IMG/VR virus record: IMGVR_UViG_3300020455_000016
Coordinates: 1 to 58,617 of that record
Length of the DNA: 58,617 bases
Origin: a virus
Direction: 5' to 3' (one strand)
Shown here: in pieces, positions 23,801 through 34,184 of the stretch
How positions within the stretch are numbered: the stretch's first letter is position 1
Layout: each line of letters starts with the position of its first letter
Notes under the pieces: model-generated
Databases searched by the model: none
What the model saw: only the letters and a program-made list of their open reading frames with translations
Told to the model about the DNA's origin: nothing
Program-made: the position numbers and the translations under genes

Positions 23801-26800
23801 ATGTAGCAGCATTATTTGGAGTGGCACTATCACCACCAACCAAGAATGCATTTGTTACATCGAAGTATGTTTTGTTATTTGATGGTTCAGATAGATAATT
23901 ATTTGCTGTAACATCACCATTAGCGTCATAAGTAACAAGAGACTTACCAGAGATGAATGCTGTACCAACAACATCTAGGTTAGCACGAGGTTCTGTATCC
24001 TCATTTACATGACCAGTTAAAGCACCCTCAATTGCCATTCTAGCAATTGTGTTAACACCTAACTGAAGATCGCCTGGTACCTGTGTCTCTGTACGTAGTA
24101 CTTCAGCACCGATTACACCTAGTTCCTTCCAACTAGAATTAGATACCTCTAGTTTAGCACCAGCACCTTGTGAGTCCCAGTCATATACTTCAGCACCAAT
24201 TGTGTTGTATACTACAATCTTACACTTATTATTATCAACACCTGCCTGATCTGCCTCGGTAATAGTCCAGATACCATTTATAAATGTATTGCTAAAGTTA
24301 GAAATACGTAATAAATTACCTACCTGAACACCAAGTCCAGCATTATCACTACCAACTTGCCACTCAATCTCTACTGTTGTAGTATTATCAGCAGTTACCT
24401 TAAGGATATTAGAATCAGTAATCTCTGTATAGTAGTTTGCATAGATCCATCCCCATGAACCAGACTTACCTACTTCCTTACCTTTAAGAAGAATATCTCC
24501 ATCTACTGGTGTATTAGAAGAACCATATGTAATAGTCTGTTCAGCATAGAATGAATTGCCACCACTAGCAACTAATGCAGTCTGATTAGGTGTAGTATTT
24601 GATGGTTTACCACCTGTATAATGTGTCTTTATAGTATAAACCTGACCTGGATCAGAGAGATTACCTCTTGGGTTAAATGCAAATACAGCAGCATTAACTT
24701 GGTTCTCGGTTAGAACAATATCACCAGACTTATTATTAATGAAACTTTGACGTGAAAGTGTTGGATCGCCAGTTGAAGCATCAATTAAACTTTGTACACG
24801 TAAAGAATCACCAACAGAAGGATCAACAGTAATGGTTACAGGATTCTGGAAGAATGCCTCACCTTCAACAGTAATCTTATCATTGAATGTAACAGCAGTA
24901 TCAAATGTTGTTACTAATACACCAATCTTGTCATCATCATCCTCTGTCTCAAGAAGTAATGCTTGTTCAAGGAAGGTTTCTTCGCCTGTAATAGCGTTGA
25001 TCTTCTTGTTACCTATATAAAGGTCTCCGTTGGAGTTTAGACCTGTGTAGAAGACTATACCGCCATCTTCACGTTTTGCTTGAGCATAGAAGTCTTGCTT
25101 GTCTGAAAGAACAACTTCCTGACGTACAGGGAAACCAGTTGAATAGTTACCTGGACCAAAACCAAGATATTCAAACGTATGGTTACCAGATCTAGCAATA
25201 GATGGTCTTCTTAATTCAACATAGAATCTACCTTCTAATGGATATGCAGAGTCACCAGCAATAGATATCTGTCTGTTCTCTGAACCTATAGAGGCATTAC
25301 CAGACTGTGCTTGAATTCTATTATCAATAATATTACTTGCTAAATCAGATGTACTATTAGTATATTCATATGGTGCTAAAGGATCAGTCTCTAATAGATC
25401 AACCACTGCTTCTTTAGTCTCACTGAACTTACTATCGTTTAGGGTTACATAACCGTGGATGTAGTTGTGAGCAGCAGCAACTGATGATGGTGGATCAAGT
25501 TTAGTTGTATCTCTAGATCCATCTACCTGAACTTGGAACCATAAGGGGTCATTCTTAAAGTTTAAAGGATATAGATTAGAAATTGGTTGTGAGAACTTAT
25601 AGTTCTGGAAATTATTACCTACACCAGCACCTGTTGGGAATGGTGAGATATTACCACGTACACATGTTAAGTAGTAGATACCTTCCTGTTGGTTAGGAAT
25701 AACTTCTTGAATTGTTTCACTATTAAAGATGTAGAATGTATCTTCGATTTCAGGTACGTCTGATAGTCCAGCAATCGTATAAGTATGACCTGTTGGTGTA
25801 GTTACCTTATCACCAGGAGTTACTGTATATACATTAGCACCTGCTACTCTATAAAGATAATTAGAAAGACTAGATCTTGACTTATCATCAGTTGTTCCAG
25901 CAGCATCTGGATTACCATTTAGTAACCAGAACGTTCCATTAGATTGTGTAAATGTTGTAGTAAGACTCGCATCATATTCAAGTTTTCCTGTTGTATTCTT
26001 AAGTATGACATAATCATCTGATGATATAGGATCTGTATAATATCCATGAACATAACCAGTACCTGTGTTATTACCAGTCCATGTTACAAAGTTAGTTTCA
26101 GTGTTATTAAGTAGATCTGTTTGTATGCCAGCACCTTGAGGTGGTGTAATCTTAATAATTACAAATTGCTCATTCTTGAGTAATGCATTGTCAACAGTAT
26201 GATCAAATACAGTTAGTTCTAATCTATCATCAGATAAGTTATTTTGAACTGTCTTTGCACTTTGAATTGTTACCTTAACTTTACTATCAAATTCAATTTG
26301 TAATCCATTATTATATGCATCATAGAATAGATTATCGTTGTCTAAATCAGTAACACCTGCAGTATCAAGATCTGTTAGAGATAAACCTAACTGTTCAGTA
26401 GGACGTGCTGGGTTACTAAATTCAGCAACATCTGGAGCACCATTACTAAATGGTTCTAGATAGAATTTCTGTGGTCTTAATTTTCTTCTATCATCTGTTC
26501 TTGTCTTAATGACATAACCATTAAGTGGTTCTCTTACGTTCTGTAAATATTGTGGAATAACATAACGTAAACGATAGATACGATCATCAGGAGTTCTCTC
26601 ATCCTCTAGTCTCTCAAACCATGTATCAGGTGAAAAGAGATTACCAGTACCATCTAGGAAGTCAGCAGCATGGAATCTAGTCAGAATATTATTTGGATCA
26701 GCACCACCAACAGAATCTGGTTTAACATTTAAGTACCAACGTTGATATACTTCTGCATCATATTTTAAAGGACTGGTTATTTTATCACCATATGCTAGGA

Positions 26801-29800
26801 AGTCACTACCACTGTTAGCAGTAAATACTACTGCATTAACACCTGCTCTAGCATCTGACTCTGATGTATGAACACTAAACTTGGTCTTCGTTACCCATCT
26901 TGGATAGTAATAAGTATTAGAATCTACTACACCACCACCAGCAATAGTTGGTAGTTGAGAACTAGCATCAGCAGAAGTCTTAAAGAATATTTTCTGTACA
27001 GATACAGAATCCAATGGCATATCAAATACGTGTGGAATATCTGTTTCGATATTAGTACCACTTACGTTACAAATATAACGATGTAGATCATACTTATCAT
27101 CTAGTACATACTGTTGAATCTCTACATCTACACCAGTATCAACGTAATCTGTTTCTGGAGAGAAGATGTATATACCAGCAGCAGCATTCTCTTTAGATGC
27201 AGCAAGCATTAATTTTGTAGAATTTGTTCTATCAAATTCTTTTCCTGCTCCATGCCATGTCTTTGGATATGTTTCTCTACCTGGAGCAATTACATAATAG
27301 ATTTGGTTAGTAGCAAATCCTACTGGAAGTCTTACAAGTCTCTTGTCCAAAGCATAATTTGCTTTTGGTACAAGTCTTACAGGTGTACCAGTTGTCCATC
27401 CATGTGGGTCAGATTGACCACCACCAGTAGCAATAGTGAATATTGTAGCACGACCAGACAATGAAGAAGAATTGATGATTGCTTCTACTCTTGTTATTGA
27501 TGATGCATTACCTGATAAAATAAGATTAAAAGTATCGTAGTAACCTTGTATTGCACTAGCAATATTTGTACACTCTGGATACTGTGTATCAATAGTAATG
27601 GTCTCATCTGTATACTGGGATTCAGTAGCATAAGTGGCTGTATTCTTAAAGTACAACCAAGCAGTTGATGTACCAGCAGATGTAACAGTATATGGACTAC
27701 CAGTACTTCTATCCTTTATACTAATTGTTGTAGCATTAATAACCTGATCAATAACAAGATTAGATCCAGGAATATTATTTACAACTGCACTTGTAGCAGT
27801 TGTATCAACGTATCCTTCAGTAAAATCAGACTGAAGATATTCAGTAACTGTCATTCCTGATACTAGTCCAGAAGTATCACCAACAATTACATTGGAACTA
27901 TTTTGTGTAAAGGTACAATTCTTAATTAGAAGTGTAAAGTTACGCATTGCACCAAACATCAATCGTTTGGCGTGATCCATAGCATCTAATGTTTCTGATA
28001 ACTCATTGGTAATATAGTTAACAGTATTGCCTTGGATGTATGATTCACCAGCATTAATACTATTGATGTTACCACCAACACGTAAATCCTTGATAACAGC
28101 ATCAACAAAGTATCCAATATCTCTTGCACACTTGGTGATAGTGATAGCAGGATTAGTTACAAGTGCTGGATATTTTGCTGTAATATAACCATATGTTTCA
28201 GATGCAATCCAATCCTTATTCCTTTCAATAAGAGTTGCAGCATCTTGAGCAGTGTTGAAATCATCAGTTGCATCACCACCAATTTCAAATGAAGTATTGA
28301 AATCAGCAGGTTTTAATGTTGATAGTGAAGCAGTGTATGATGTCCATCCACTTGGTGATAGTTCAGCATGATATGTTTGCTTACCACCAGCACCAACTGA
28401 TTGTAACTTAACATAGAGTTCCTCTCCTGACTTGGCACCTATTCTATATCCACCAATATTAGCAGCAGGTCTATCTGCAGGACTTTGATTATTATCACCA
28501 GAAAGGAATAGTTTTGTGTGGTTTGACTGATCATTAGACTTTTCGATATCTAATGTATAGTACTGTTGCTTAACAGTTGCAGTAGCAGAAGTATTAACTA
28601 CTTTAGGTGGAATAATAGCATCAATATATCCACCTTTATCTTGATTAAAGGCAAATCCCTTAAATCCTTTGGAGTGGAGTGAAGTATTACCAAAGTTACT
28701 GTTAGAGTTGGTGATACTCATATCACCACCAGACTCTAGTAAGAAGTGGTTGTGGAATCCAACAGCGAATACTGAAACTGCCTGTATAAATGCATCATCA
28801 GTACATTTGATATGGAAGTTTCTCCAGTCATCCTTCCAGAATGCATCACCTTTAGTATGATATGGAACAGTAGCAAATGCATCAGATAATGATGCTTGAT
28901 TCCATGTGTTATTAAATCTATCGTAACGGATGAATGCTCTATCGTCTTTCTGTAGAGATACACCAGTGTATTGGGCAACAACCATAGACTTGAATCCAGT
29001 TACCATGGATCCATCTGCCCACATACCACAAATACCCCATGTAGATCTGATGGAACAGTTGAATACGTATGGTGATGCAGATTCAACAGAGTCAATTTCT
29101 GCTTGTATAAGAGCACCAGATCCTAATTGACCTGCTGCAGCAGTGTAAGTAGCACCAGATACTAATCCAAGACCAGCAGCATTAGTTGGTATCTCATATG
29201 TGAATAATTTATCGTTAGTTGAATCAATTGTAGTTACTTTCCATGTACCATTAATTTCATTAGATAGTCCAGTGTTAAGTACAGCAACGTACTGTCCTAC
29301 GAAATAACCATGGTCAATCTTGGTTGTAACAGATAATGTAGAAGATGATCCACCAGCATTATCTTCAATTTTAATACTCTCGATTGATCTAGTATCAGAT
29401 AGAGGACCAACAATTCTGGTTTCTTGTACAAGAGCATCAAATTCTCCATCATCTATAGTAGGTTGGAACTGTGCAAATGCTTTTCCTACCTTTGTATAGT
29501 AGAGATCTAGTTCATCATTACCAGCATAAGTCATCACAGTGAGCTTATGGTGAGAATATTCAGGAACTGATAGTGATGAGAAATCACCTTTCTTATTATA
29601 AACCTTACCTACATTATCAGCAGCATCATAAAGAGGTGAATTTGTAGATAAATCACCATCCTTAATAGTAAACTGCCATAAGTAGCAACCACCAGTTAAA
29701 TTAAAGACAGAAGACCTAGGTTGATCTCCATCTATACAATCAGGAACATATAGTGGTCTAACAATTGTTCTACGTAGGTCATAACCTATTAGTGAACAAC

Positions 29801-32800
29801 CTCTAGGTACGATAGTACCACCAGTAGAAGCGTTGAACTTATAAAGAACGTTGTCTGGGTTAGAAAGATCTAGAATACTATCATCTTGCCACTCTTCTAA
29901 TGCTGAATTATAATTGAAGATAGGTACTGTACCTGTAACCTGTACAGAAGCAAGGTTATTAAGATTAGCAGCACTGATAGTACTTGTTAAAATATTTGTT
30001 AATGTAATGATGCTAGATTGTACATCAGAACATGCCTGTGGATTACCAGATAAACCATAGTCAATATCTGGTGCACCTTGAGTACCAGCAACTGCTGGTC
30101 CTGGACTAACATCTAAATTTTTCGCATATAATTGGTTGCTGACTGCTTTTGTCATTGCATCACGAGCACCATTAAATGCAGTAACAGACTCGGCAACCTC
30201 ACCTGTTAATCCATTAACGATTGGATTACCATCACGATCAAAATATGTCTTTGTATTAGAAATGGTATTACTATTACCACCATTTTTCAAGTCAGATACA
30301 ACAGCATCAATAAAATACCCAATATCTCTCTTGCATTTTTCTTCTCCTGCAGGAATCTTTGCAGAAACTGATTCTACAGGTAGATTAGTTAGATTACCAT
30401 CAGTAATTGTTGATGTAACAAGAGCAGTTAAGTTTCCAATAAATGACTGAATATCAGCACAAAGGTTAACATTCTCTCTATTATTCTGGTTATCAGCAAA
30501 TGTTACTGAATTTTCAGTAGATTCTACAAACGTATGACCATAATTACCACCAGTAATCAATGCTCCAGAAATTGCATCATGGAATGTATGAGCAGTAACG
30601 TTAGAAGATGTACCGACATTAAGTTTTATCTTACCATCTTGTCTTGTTAAACTATTAGCAACTGAACTTTCCCATGTATGATTATAGTTACCACCAGCAG
30701 TTACTGCACCAGGATCTGAACCAACATATTGGTGTACAGAGGTATCAGGAGAAATACCAATATCAACTGTAACTGTTGTACCAGTTGTAGATATAATTGG
30801 AAGTAACGAATTGTATGCTGGATCACTAGTACGAGGATATGAGTGAATACTCTGATTACTATCATATCCACATGTGAAATCTATAGTATTAGCACCAATC
30901 TTGATTGAATCACCTGCTTTTACTATTCCTGAAGGAGTTGCAGAAACCCACTCATGAGCATATGCACCACCAGTCTTAACTGCATCAGCAACTGCTTCTG
31001 AAAATGTGTGTAAGTAGTTACCACCACTAATTACTGCACCACTATTTGCTGTTACAAATGTATGAACAGATTGATCAGATGAAACACCAACATTAACTGA
31101 AATTTTACCAGTCTGTTTCTTCATTCCACCTGCTACAGAACCTTGGAATGTATGTTGTGAAGTATTATATGATGTTCCTACCTGAACTGTAAAATTGTCA
31201 TCTGTTACATTACTAATTTGCAACCATCTTCCTACTACAGGATCTGTAGCTCTAGGATATGTGTGTTGAGTAGCATTGCTATCCTTCTCACAAGTAAATA
31301 TTAAAGAATTTGGTTCAAAACTAACTCTATCGCCACTATTAAATCCATGACCTGTTAACTTAACAGTTAATTCTCCAGTAATTGGATTATAAGCACTACC
31401 AATTTCTGGTTGATGAGAAGTTACTGCAACATTAGTAATAGTAACAGCAGTATCGTATGCTGGATCATCAGCAGTTGCACCACCTTGACCAGTTGCACGA
31501 GGATATAAATGCTGGGTTTGATCACTATCAGCAGCACATGTAAAGATAATTGATTCGTTCTCTAACTTAATGCTAGATCCTTCAATTAAATCATGCTGTC
31601 CAATATCTAATACAAGATTACCTGTAGAAGGAGTATAATCTGCATCAGAAACGTTATAATTTACAATAGGAGATGAACCTACATTAATAGTAATATCTCC
31701 ATTTTGCTTCTTAAGACCAAAATCAGTAGCACTAACAAAAATATGTTGTGATATATCTTCTGATACACCAACAGTAACATCAAACGTTTGGAAATTAGTC
31801 CCCTGAATGTTTACACTCGCTACATTACTTATAGTTAACCACTGACCACTAACAGGATCAGTAGAACGAGGATAAGGATGGTTAGATTGGTTATTATCTC
31901 TAGCACAAGTAAATGTTATAGACTCATCTGCAAGCATTATTTTGTCACCATTCTGGAATCCAGTTCCAGAAGTGGTTATTGACAATACACCAGCAACAGG
32001 ATCATATTCAGCAGTATTTACAGTAAAATCTGTTGTACCAACAGATGTGATAGCAGTTGGTTCATGTGAAACAGGATCTGTTGCACGAGGATAAGTCTTA
32101 ATAGAACTATTACCATCCATCTCACAAGTAAACTTGAGAGAATCCTGATTTATCATCAAGTTGGTTCCTGATTTTAAATCATGAGATCCAACAGTTAATG
32201 TTAAATCACCATTTGCAGGGTTATATGTAGCACCTGTAGGTGTATAATTTACAGTAGGAGTTGCACCAACATTAACTTTGAATGAATCATTAGCAATGTC
32301 AGTAATTGGTAAGAATTTACCACTTGCAGGGTCAGTAGATCTTGGATATGCATGCTCGGAATTCTTTCCGTCCATATCACAAATGAATACTAATGATCCA
32401 TCTTCTATCTTAATTCTATCACCATCAGTATATCCATGATTATTAATGCTAATTACTAGATCACCAGTAACAGGATCAAAAGTAGCACCTTCTGCTGTTT
32501 TATTAGTAGGTCCACTAAAAGAATGAGTACCAATCTCAAGTTCCAACAAACCTGTTGTTGGAGTATAGTCAGCATCACTAACATTATATGCTACATCAGG
32601 TGAAATACCAACATTAACTTCAAATGATGTTGCATCTACATTAGAAATCGGCAACCACTGCTTACTAGCAGGGTCTGTAGGACGTGGATATGCATGATCA
32701 GTAGAATAACCATCTTTTGCACACTTAAAGGTTATAGCACCATCATCCAACTTAATGAAATCACCATTTTGGAAAGTATGAGCTCCAATATCAATTGTTA

Positions 32801-34124
32801 AAATACCAGTAGTTGCATTATACTTTGTCTCTGAAGTAGGAGTATATGTAGTACCAACACTAGTAATTTGTAATGCTGCGTTGTATGCTGGGTCAGTAGT
32901 ACGAGGATATGGATGAGTAGTAGCACCACCATCTTCATCACACTTGAATATGATTGATTCTCCTGCTAATTTAACAGTTTCACCTTTTCCAAGTGTATGA
33001 GCACCAATATCAAGTATTAATTCACCAGTTGTAGGATCATACTCTGCACCTGTTGGTGTGTAGTTAACGATAGGTGTAGCACCAACATTAACTTCTATGT
33101 GGTTAGCATCTGCTACATTTACGATCTCTAGGTACTTACCAGCAGCAGGGTCACTTAATCGTGGATATGTATGATTAGATACATTATTATCCTGATCACA
33201 AGTAAATGTAAGTGAATTTGCCTCAATATTGATGTGATCACCAACTGATAACTGGTGATTTGTAATTTCTAATATTAACTTACCATCAGCAGGAGTGTAA
33301 TCAACATCAGATGGTTTAAATTGCTTTGTTACAGAACCATAATCAGATCCTGGTGCATTATCAGCAGTAATTGTTAGATCTTGTGCTGATAACTGGTTAG
33401 CAATAGCAAGGAACATATTGTCTCTTGCTTTATTAAATCCAAAAATTGCTTCTGCTTCTTCGCCTTGTAAACTACCATTCAACCATGTCTGTCCAGATTC
33501 ATTAAAGAATGTCTGAAGGAATTTACGTGTGTATTGATTACCATCTGCTTGAGCAACATCAAGTGATATTGCATCAATAAAGAGACCTAAATCTCTTTTA
33601 CACTTATCTTCATATTGCCCATGAGTAGAATATTGAGCAAGAGTAGCATTCCAAGAATTATTAATAATTTCTTGACGGTTTAATTGAGAAAGTCTAAATG
33701 CGTCCTTATATCTTGAGTAGTCTTCAGTTTGATTATCTGTAGGGTAGAAAAAGTCAGGGTGATTTATAGCAATTTCAGCAGCACCACGATCAATAATTGT
33801 CTGCCTATTTGCAATAATTAGATTAGCACCATCAAAATATCTTGCTTCAGGATTAGCAGCCTCAACTAATCCAGGTCTGTTATCAATATAGTGATTACCA
33901 GGCATCAACATGATGCTAAACTGGTCGAATCTATCGTTATCCTTACCTGGAAGATAAGAATACCTAGAAACCTCTATAAAAGCTCTCTGAATCGTCTTGA
34001 ATGGACGTAGAGGTGAATTACCTCTGTTATCTAACTCATCAGTCGCATTAAAATCATCTGGCGACACATATAGGTACTTACCTGTTTTACTTGAATATAG
34101 GTTATCAAGTCTTGTTAAGGGCAT
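20874..34124 (-). CDS. Giant repeat-containing virion/tail-fibre protein (4,416 aa)
   Basis: Begins MPLTRLDNLYSSKTGKYLYV and NRGNSPLRPFKTIQRAFIEV, a start I recall from large cyanomyovirus structural proteins. Residues ~290-1190 hold nine tandem modules of 70-110 residues, each with the core C-x2-D...YPR-x2-DP (e.g. KCAKDGYSTDHAYPRPTDP) followed by an FxVNVG-type strand. Two CKRDxGYFIDA/CARDIGYFVDA segments and one CKRDLGLFIDA recur later and earlier. The C-terminal third is Gly/Asn/Thr-rich beta-structure ending GWYLIEV. A TATAAATA late motif lies 33 nt upstream of ATG. One of the largest phage proteins; probably a long tail fibre or baseplate-attached fibre. Confidence 0.75.
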   Translation of the reverse strand: MPLTRLDNLYSSKTGKYLYVSPDDFNATDELDNRGNSPLRPFKTIQRAFIEVSRYSYLPGKDNDRFDQFSIMLMPGNHYIDNRPGLVEAANPEARYFDGANLIIANRQTIIDRGAAEIAINHPDFFYPTDNQTEDYSRYKDAFRLSQLNRQEIINNSWNATLAQYSTHGQYEDKCKRDLGLFIDAISLDVAQADGNQYTRKFLQTFFNESGQTWLNGSLQGEEAEAIFGFNKARDNMFLAIANQLSAQDLTITADNAPGSDYGSVTKQFKPSDVDYTPADGKLILEITNHQLSVGDHINIEANSLTFTCDQDNNVSNHTYPRLSDPAAGKYLEIVNVADANHIEVNVGATPIVNYTPTGAEYDPTTGELILDIGAHTLGKGETVKLAGESIIFKCDEDGGATTHPYPRTTDPAYNAALQITSVGTTYTPTSETKYNATTGILTIDIGAHTFQNGDFIKLDDGAITFKCAKDGYSTDHAYPRPTDPASKQWLPISNVDATSFEVNVGISPDVAYNVSDADYTPTTGLLELEIGTHSFSGPTNKTAEGATFDPVTGDLVISINNHGYTDGDRIKIEDGSLVFICDMDGKNSEHAYPRSTDPASGKFLPITDIANDSFKVNVGATPTVNYTPTGATYNPANGDLTLTVGSHDLKSGTNLMINQDSLKFTCEMDGNSSIKTYPRATDPVSHEPTAITSVGTTDFTVNTAEYDPVAGVLSITTSGTGFQNGDKIMLADESITFTCARDNNQSNHPYPRSTDPVSGQWLTISNVASVNIQGTNFQTFDVTVGVSEDISQHIFVSATDFGLKKQNGDITINVGSSPIVNYNVSDADYTPSTGNLVLDIGQHDLIEGSSIKLENESIIFTCAADSDQTQHLYPRATGQGGATADDPAYDTAVTITNVAVTSHQPEIGSAYNPITGELTVKLTGHGFNSGDRVSFEPNSLIFTCEKDSNATQHTYPRATDPVVGRWLQISNVTDDNFTVQVGTSYNTSQHTFQGSVAGGMKKQTGKISVNVGVSSDQSVHTFVTANSGAVISGGNYLHTFSEAVADAVKTGGAYAHEWVSATPSGIVKAGDSIKIGANTIDFTCGYDSNQSIHSYPRTSDPAYNSLLPIISTTGTTVTVDIGISPDTSVHQYVGSDPGAVTAGGNYNHTWESSVANSLTRQDGKIKLNVGTSSNVTAHTFHDAISGALITGGNYGHTFVESTENSVTFADNQNNRENVNLCADIQSFIGNLTALVTSTITDGNLTNLPVESVSAKIPAGEEKCKRDIGYFIDAVVSDLKNGGNSNTISNTKTYFDRDGNPIVNGLTGEVAESVTAFNGARDAMTKAVSNQLYAKNLDVSPGPAVAGTQGAPDIDYGLSGNPQACSDVQSSIITLTNILTSTISAANLNNLASVQVTGTVPIFNYNSALEEWQDDSILDLSNPDNVLYKFNASTGGTIVPRGCSLIGYDLRRTIVRPLYVPDCIDGDQPRSSVFNLTGGCYLWQFTIKDGDLSTNSPLYDAADNVGKVYNKKGDFSSLSVPEYSHHKLTVMTYAGNDELDLYYTKVGKAFAQFQPTIDDGEFDALVQETRIVGPLSDTRSIESIKIEDNAGGSSSTLSVTTKIDHGYFVGQYVAVLNTGLSNEINGTWKVTTIDSTNDKLFTYEIPTNAAGLGLVSGATYTAAAGQLGSGALIQAEIDSVESASPYVFNCSIRSTWGICGMWADGSMVTGFKSMVVAQYTGVSLQKDDRAFIRYDRFNNTWNQASLSDAFATVPYHTKGDAFWKDDWRNFHIKCTDDAFIQAVSVFAVGFHNHFLLESGGDMSITNSNSNFGNTSLHSKGFKGFAFNQDKGGYIDAIIPPKVVNTSATATVKQQYYTLDIEKSNDQSNHTKLFLSGDNNQSPADRPAANIGGYRIGAKSGEELYVKLQSVGAGGKQTYHAELSPSGWTSYTASLSTLKPADFNTSFEIGGDATDDFNTAQDAATLIERNKDWIASETYGYITAKYPALVTNPAITITKCARDIGYFVDAVIKDLRVGGNINSINAGESYIQGNTVNYITNELSETLDAMDHAKRLMFGAMRNFTLLIKNCTFTQNSSNVIVGDTSGLVSGMTVTEYLQSDFTEGYVDTTATSAVVNNIPGSNLVIDQVINATTISIKDRSTGSPYTVTSAGTSTAWLYFKNTATYATESQYTDETITIDTQYPECTNIASAIQGYYDTFNLILSGNASSITRVEAIINSSSLSGRATIFTIATGGGQSDPHGWTTGTPVRLVPKANYALDKRLVRLPVGFATNQIYYVIAPGRETYPKTWHGAGKEFDRTNSTKLMLAASKENAAAGIYIFSPETDYVDTGVDVEIQQYVLDDKYDLHRYICNVSGTNIETDIPHVFDMPLDSVSVQKIFFKTSADASSQLPTIAGGGVVDSNTYYYPRWVTKTKFSVHTSESDARAGVNAVVFTANSGSDFLAYGDKITSPLKYDAEVYQRWYLNVKPDSVGGADPNNILTRFHAADFLDGTGNLFSPDTWFERLEDERTPDDRIYRLRYVIPQYLQNVREPLNGYVIKTRTDDRRKLRPQKFYLEPFSNGAPDVAEFSNPARPTEQLGLSLTDLDTAGVTDLDNDNLFYDAYNNGLQIEFDSKVKVTIQSAKTVQNNLSDDRLELTVFDHTVDNALLKNEQFVIIKITPPQGAGIQTDLLNNTETNFVTWTGNNTGTGYVHGYYTDPISSDDYVILKNTTGKLEYDASLTTTFTQSNGTFWLLNGNPDAAGTTDDKSRSSLSNYLYRVAGANVYTVTPGDKVTTPTGHTYTIAGLSDVPEIEDTFYIFNSETIQEVIPNQQEGIYYLTCVRGNISPFPTGAGVGNNFQNYKFSQPISNLYPLNFKNDPLWFQVQVDGSRDTTKLDPPSSVAAAHNYIHGYVTLNDSKFSETKEAVVDLLETDPLAPYEYTNSTSDLASNIIDNRIQAQSGNASIGSENRQISIAGDSAYPLEGRFYVELRRPSIARSGNHTFEYLGFGPGNYSTGFPVRQEVVLSDKQDFYAQAKREDGGIVFYTGLNSNGDLYIGNKKINAITGEETFLEQALLLETEDDDDKIGVLVTTFDTAVTFNDKITVEGEAFFQNPVTITVDPSVGDSLRVQSLIDASTGDPTLSRQSFINNKSGDIVLTENQVNAAVFAFNPRGNLSDPGQVYTIKTHYTGGKPSNTTPNQTALVASGGNSFYAEQTITYGSSNTPVDGDILLKGKEVGKSGSWGWIYANYYTEITDSNILKVTADNTTTVEIEWQVGSDNAGLGVQVGNLLRISNFSNTFINGIWTITEADQAGVDNNKCKIVVYNTIGAEVYDWDSQGAGAKLEVSNSSWKELGVIGAEVLRTETQVPGDLQLGVNTIARMAIEGALTGHVNEDTEPRANLDVVGTAFISGKSLVTYDANGDVTANNYLSEPSNNKTYFDVTNAFLVGGDSATPNNAATLRVSTANGGRVGINTTIGLAAENELDKNLVVVGDARFTGNVQITEDLSVDGGDINSTAGTFNFVNTDTDFFIGLNNAESIVLGNNTTQSQQINVGNNVAVGQTHTFRMGASAGNSILEIHKGTSSSIVDIGSATDQVTSSCTITLGGAAANPASSTLIGTYQTKTAGTLEIGSFAGTSETRIFTQAGKVNVFDGTDTTHLTLGLNSSKVEIASLGGSTTVRNSLNILASTTGNSDIKLVGGQKAGIIEIERDRFGAGRSTHVVGSLENPNVDFLKYSNTGKLIDTQGVGPWGGDSYLVSSGQIVNIDTISPSQSSTWVANTTYSFVEVTGGQGTGALFTVIVDASGNATIEVVAPGSNYVDNDDLTISAASLGNPSGDDITFKVQGVNASGSLYVLPITQPSVTDFKIGDLLLIERGHASSPNGLNPNGTTLTKNENQNEIVRVEGLINITNGNDPDGYRLAVSRGLDGTTKRTDHPDDCVIAKLDKQVNATYITGFDLDLDDEIDPISSLLLSNTDIAGTTLVSTGNDILTINWGNSKTNADLSIDYGESIAISGSTTSELNGEWIVQSGLTPTGTSCTVKIGGNLAAGTVLWDNEPTEAEIRVKSASNLIDDDQNVRIGVAEFGGVLTEFDYLLLSDTEIVKVVDLISTEIKSLIVTDGGDPENRTFEVQSLTGNTKLQGDLGVGQGYNKLTVNAVTGDTTIAGKLTIEDSFTLNGSVVEETEWFRLTNGGSNTITKRTTLEVDTATGDLTINGGDIDIFGDDGTTPRLKFVNSSGDFTSYGSFSALGTGTSTFGGDLVVTKDATINGGDLTINSGGNKIFSVENDGAVNIAGISNYFTQTGGRKWEYSADFEINAAVNTNYVLDVSQNTVVKLPQNPLIGDMIRIIDIGGLLTYNMSLVIRAATNVKVQNASDNTGTAMLSGNTADLSAYQGGELVVQTPFAGFALLYVGNSTPDGGTAAPTSKTGWYLIEV
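30500..33330 (-). repeat. Nine-copy coding repeat (CxxD...YPRxxDP modules)
   Basis: At the DNA level the copies keep phrases such as 'cgaggatat...tgatca...' but have diverged at synonymous positions, so selection appears to act on the protein. All copies stay in frame. Boundaries are approximate. Confidence 0.7.
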
Positions 34125-34156
34125 AACTAACCGAACCGTGCTACTTCTACTTGTTG

Positions 34157-34164
34157 TATTTATA
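34157..34164 (-). promoter_or_regulatory. T4-type late promoter (exact TATAAATA)
   Basis: Exact TATAAATA on the minus strand, 33 nt upstream of the giant fibre gene at 34124. Confidence 0.7.
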
Positions 34165-34184
34165 CTATGAAATCCACAATGACA

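Noticed and set aside
30500-33330. Possible CRISPR-like or tandem DNA repeat array
   Set aside because: The repetition is in protein modules of unequal length within one open frame and the DNA copies have diverged.
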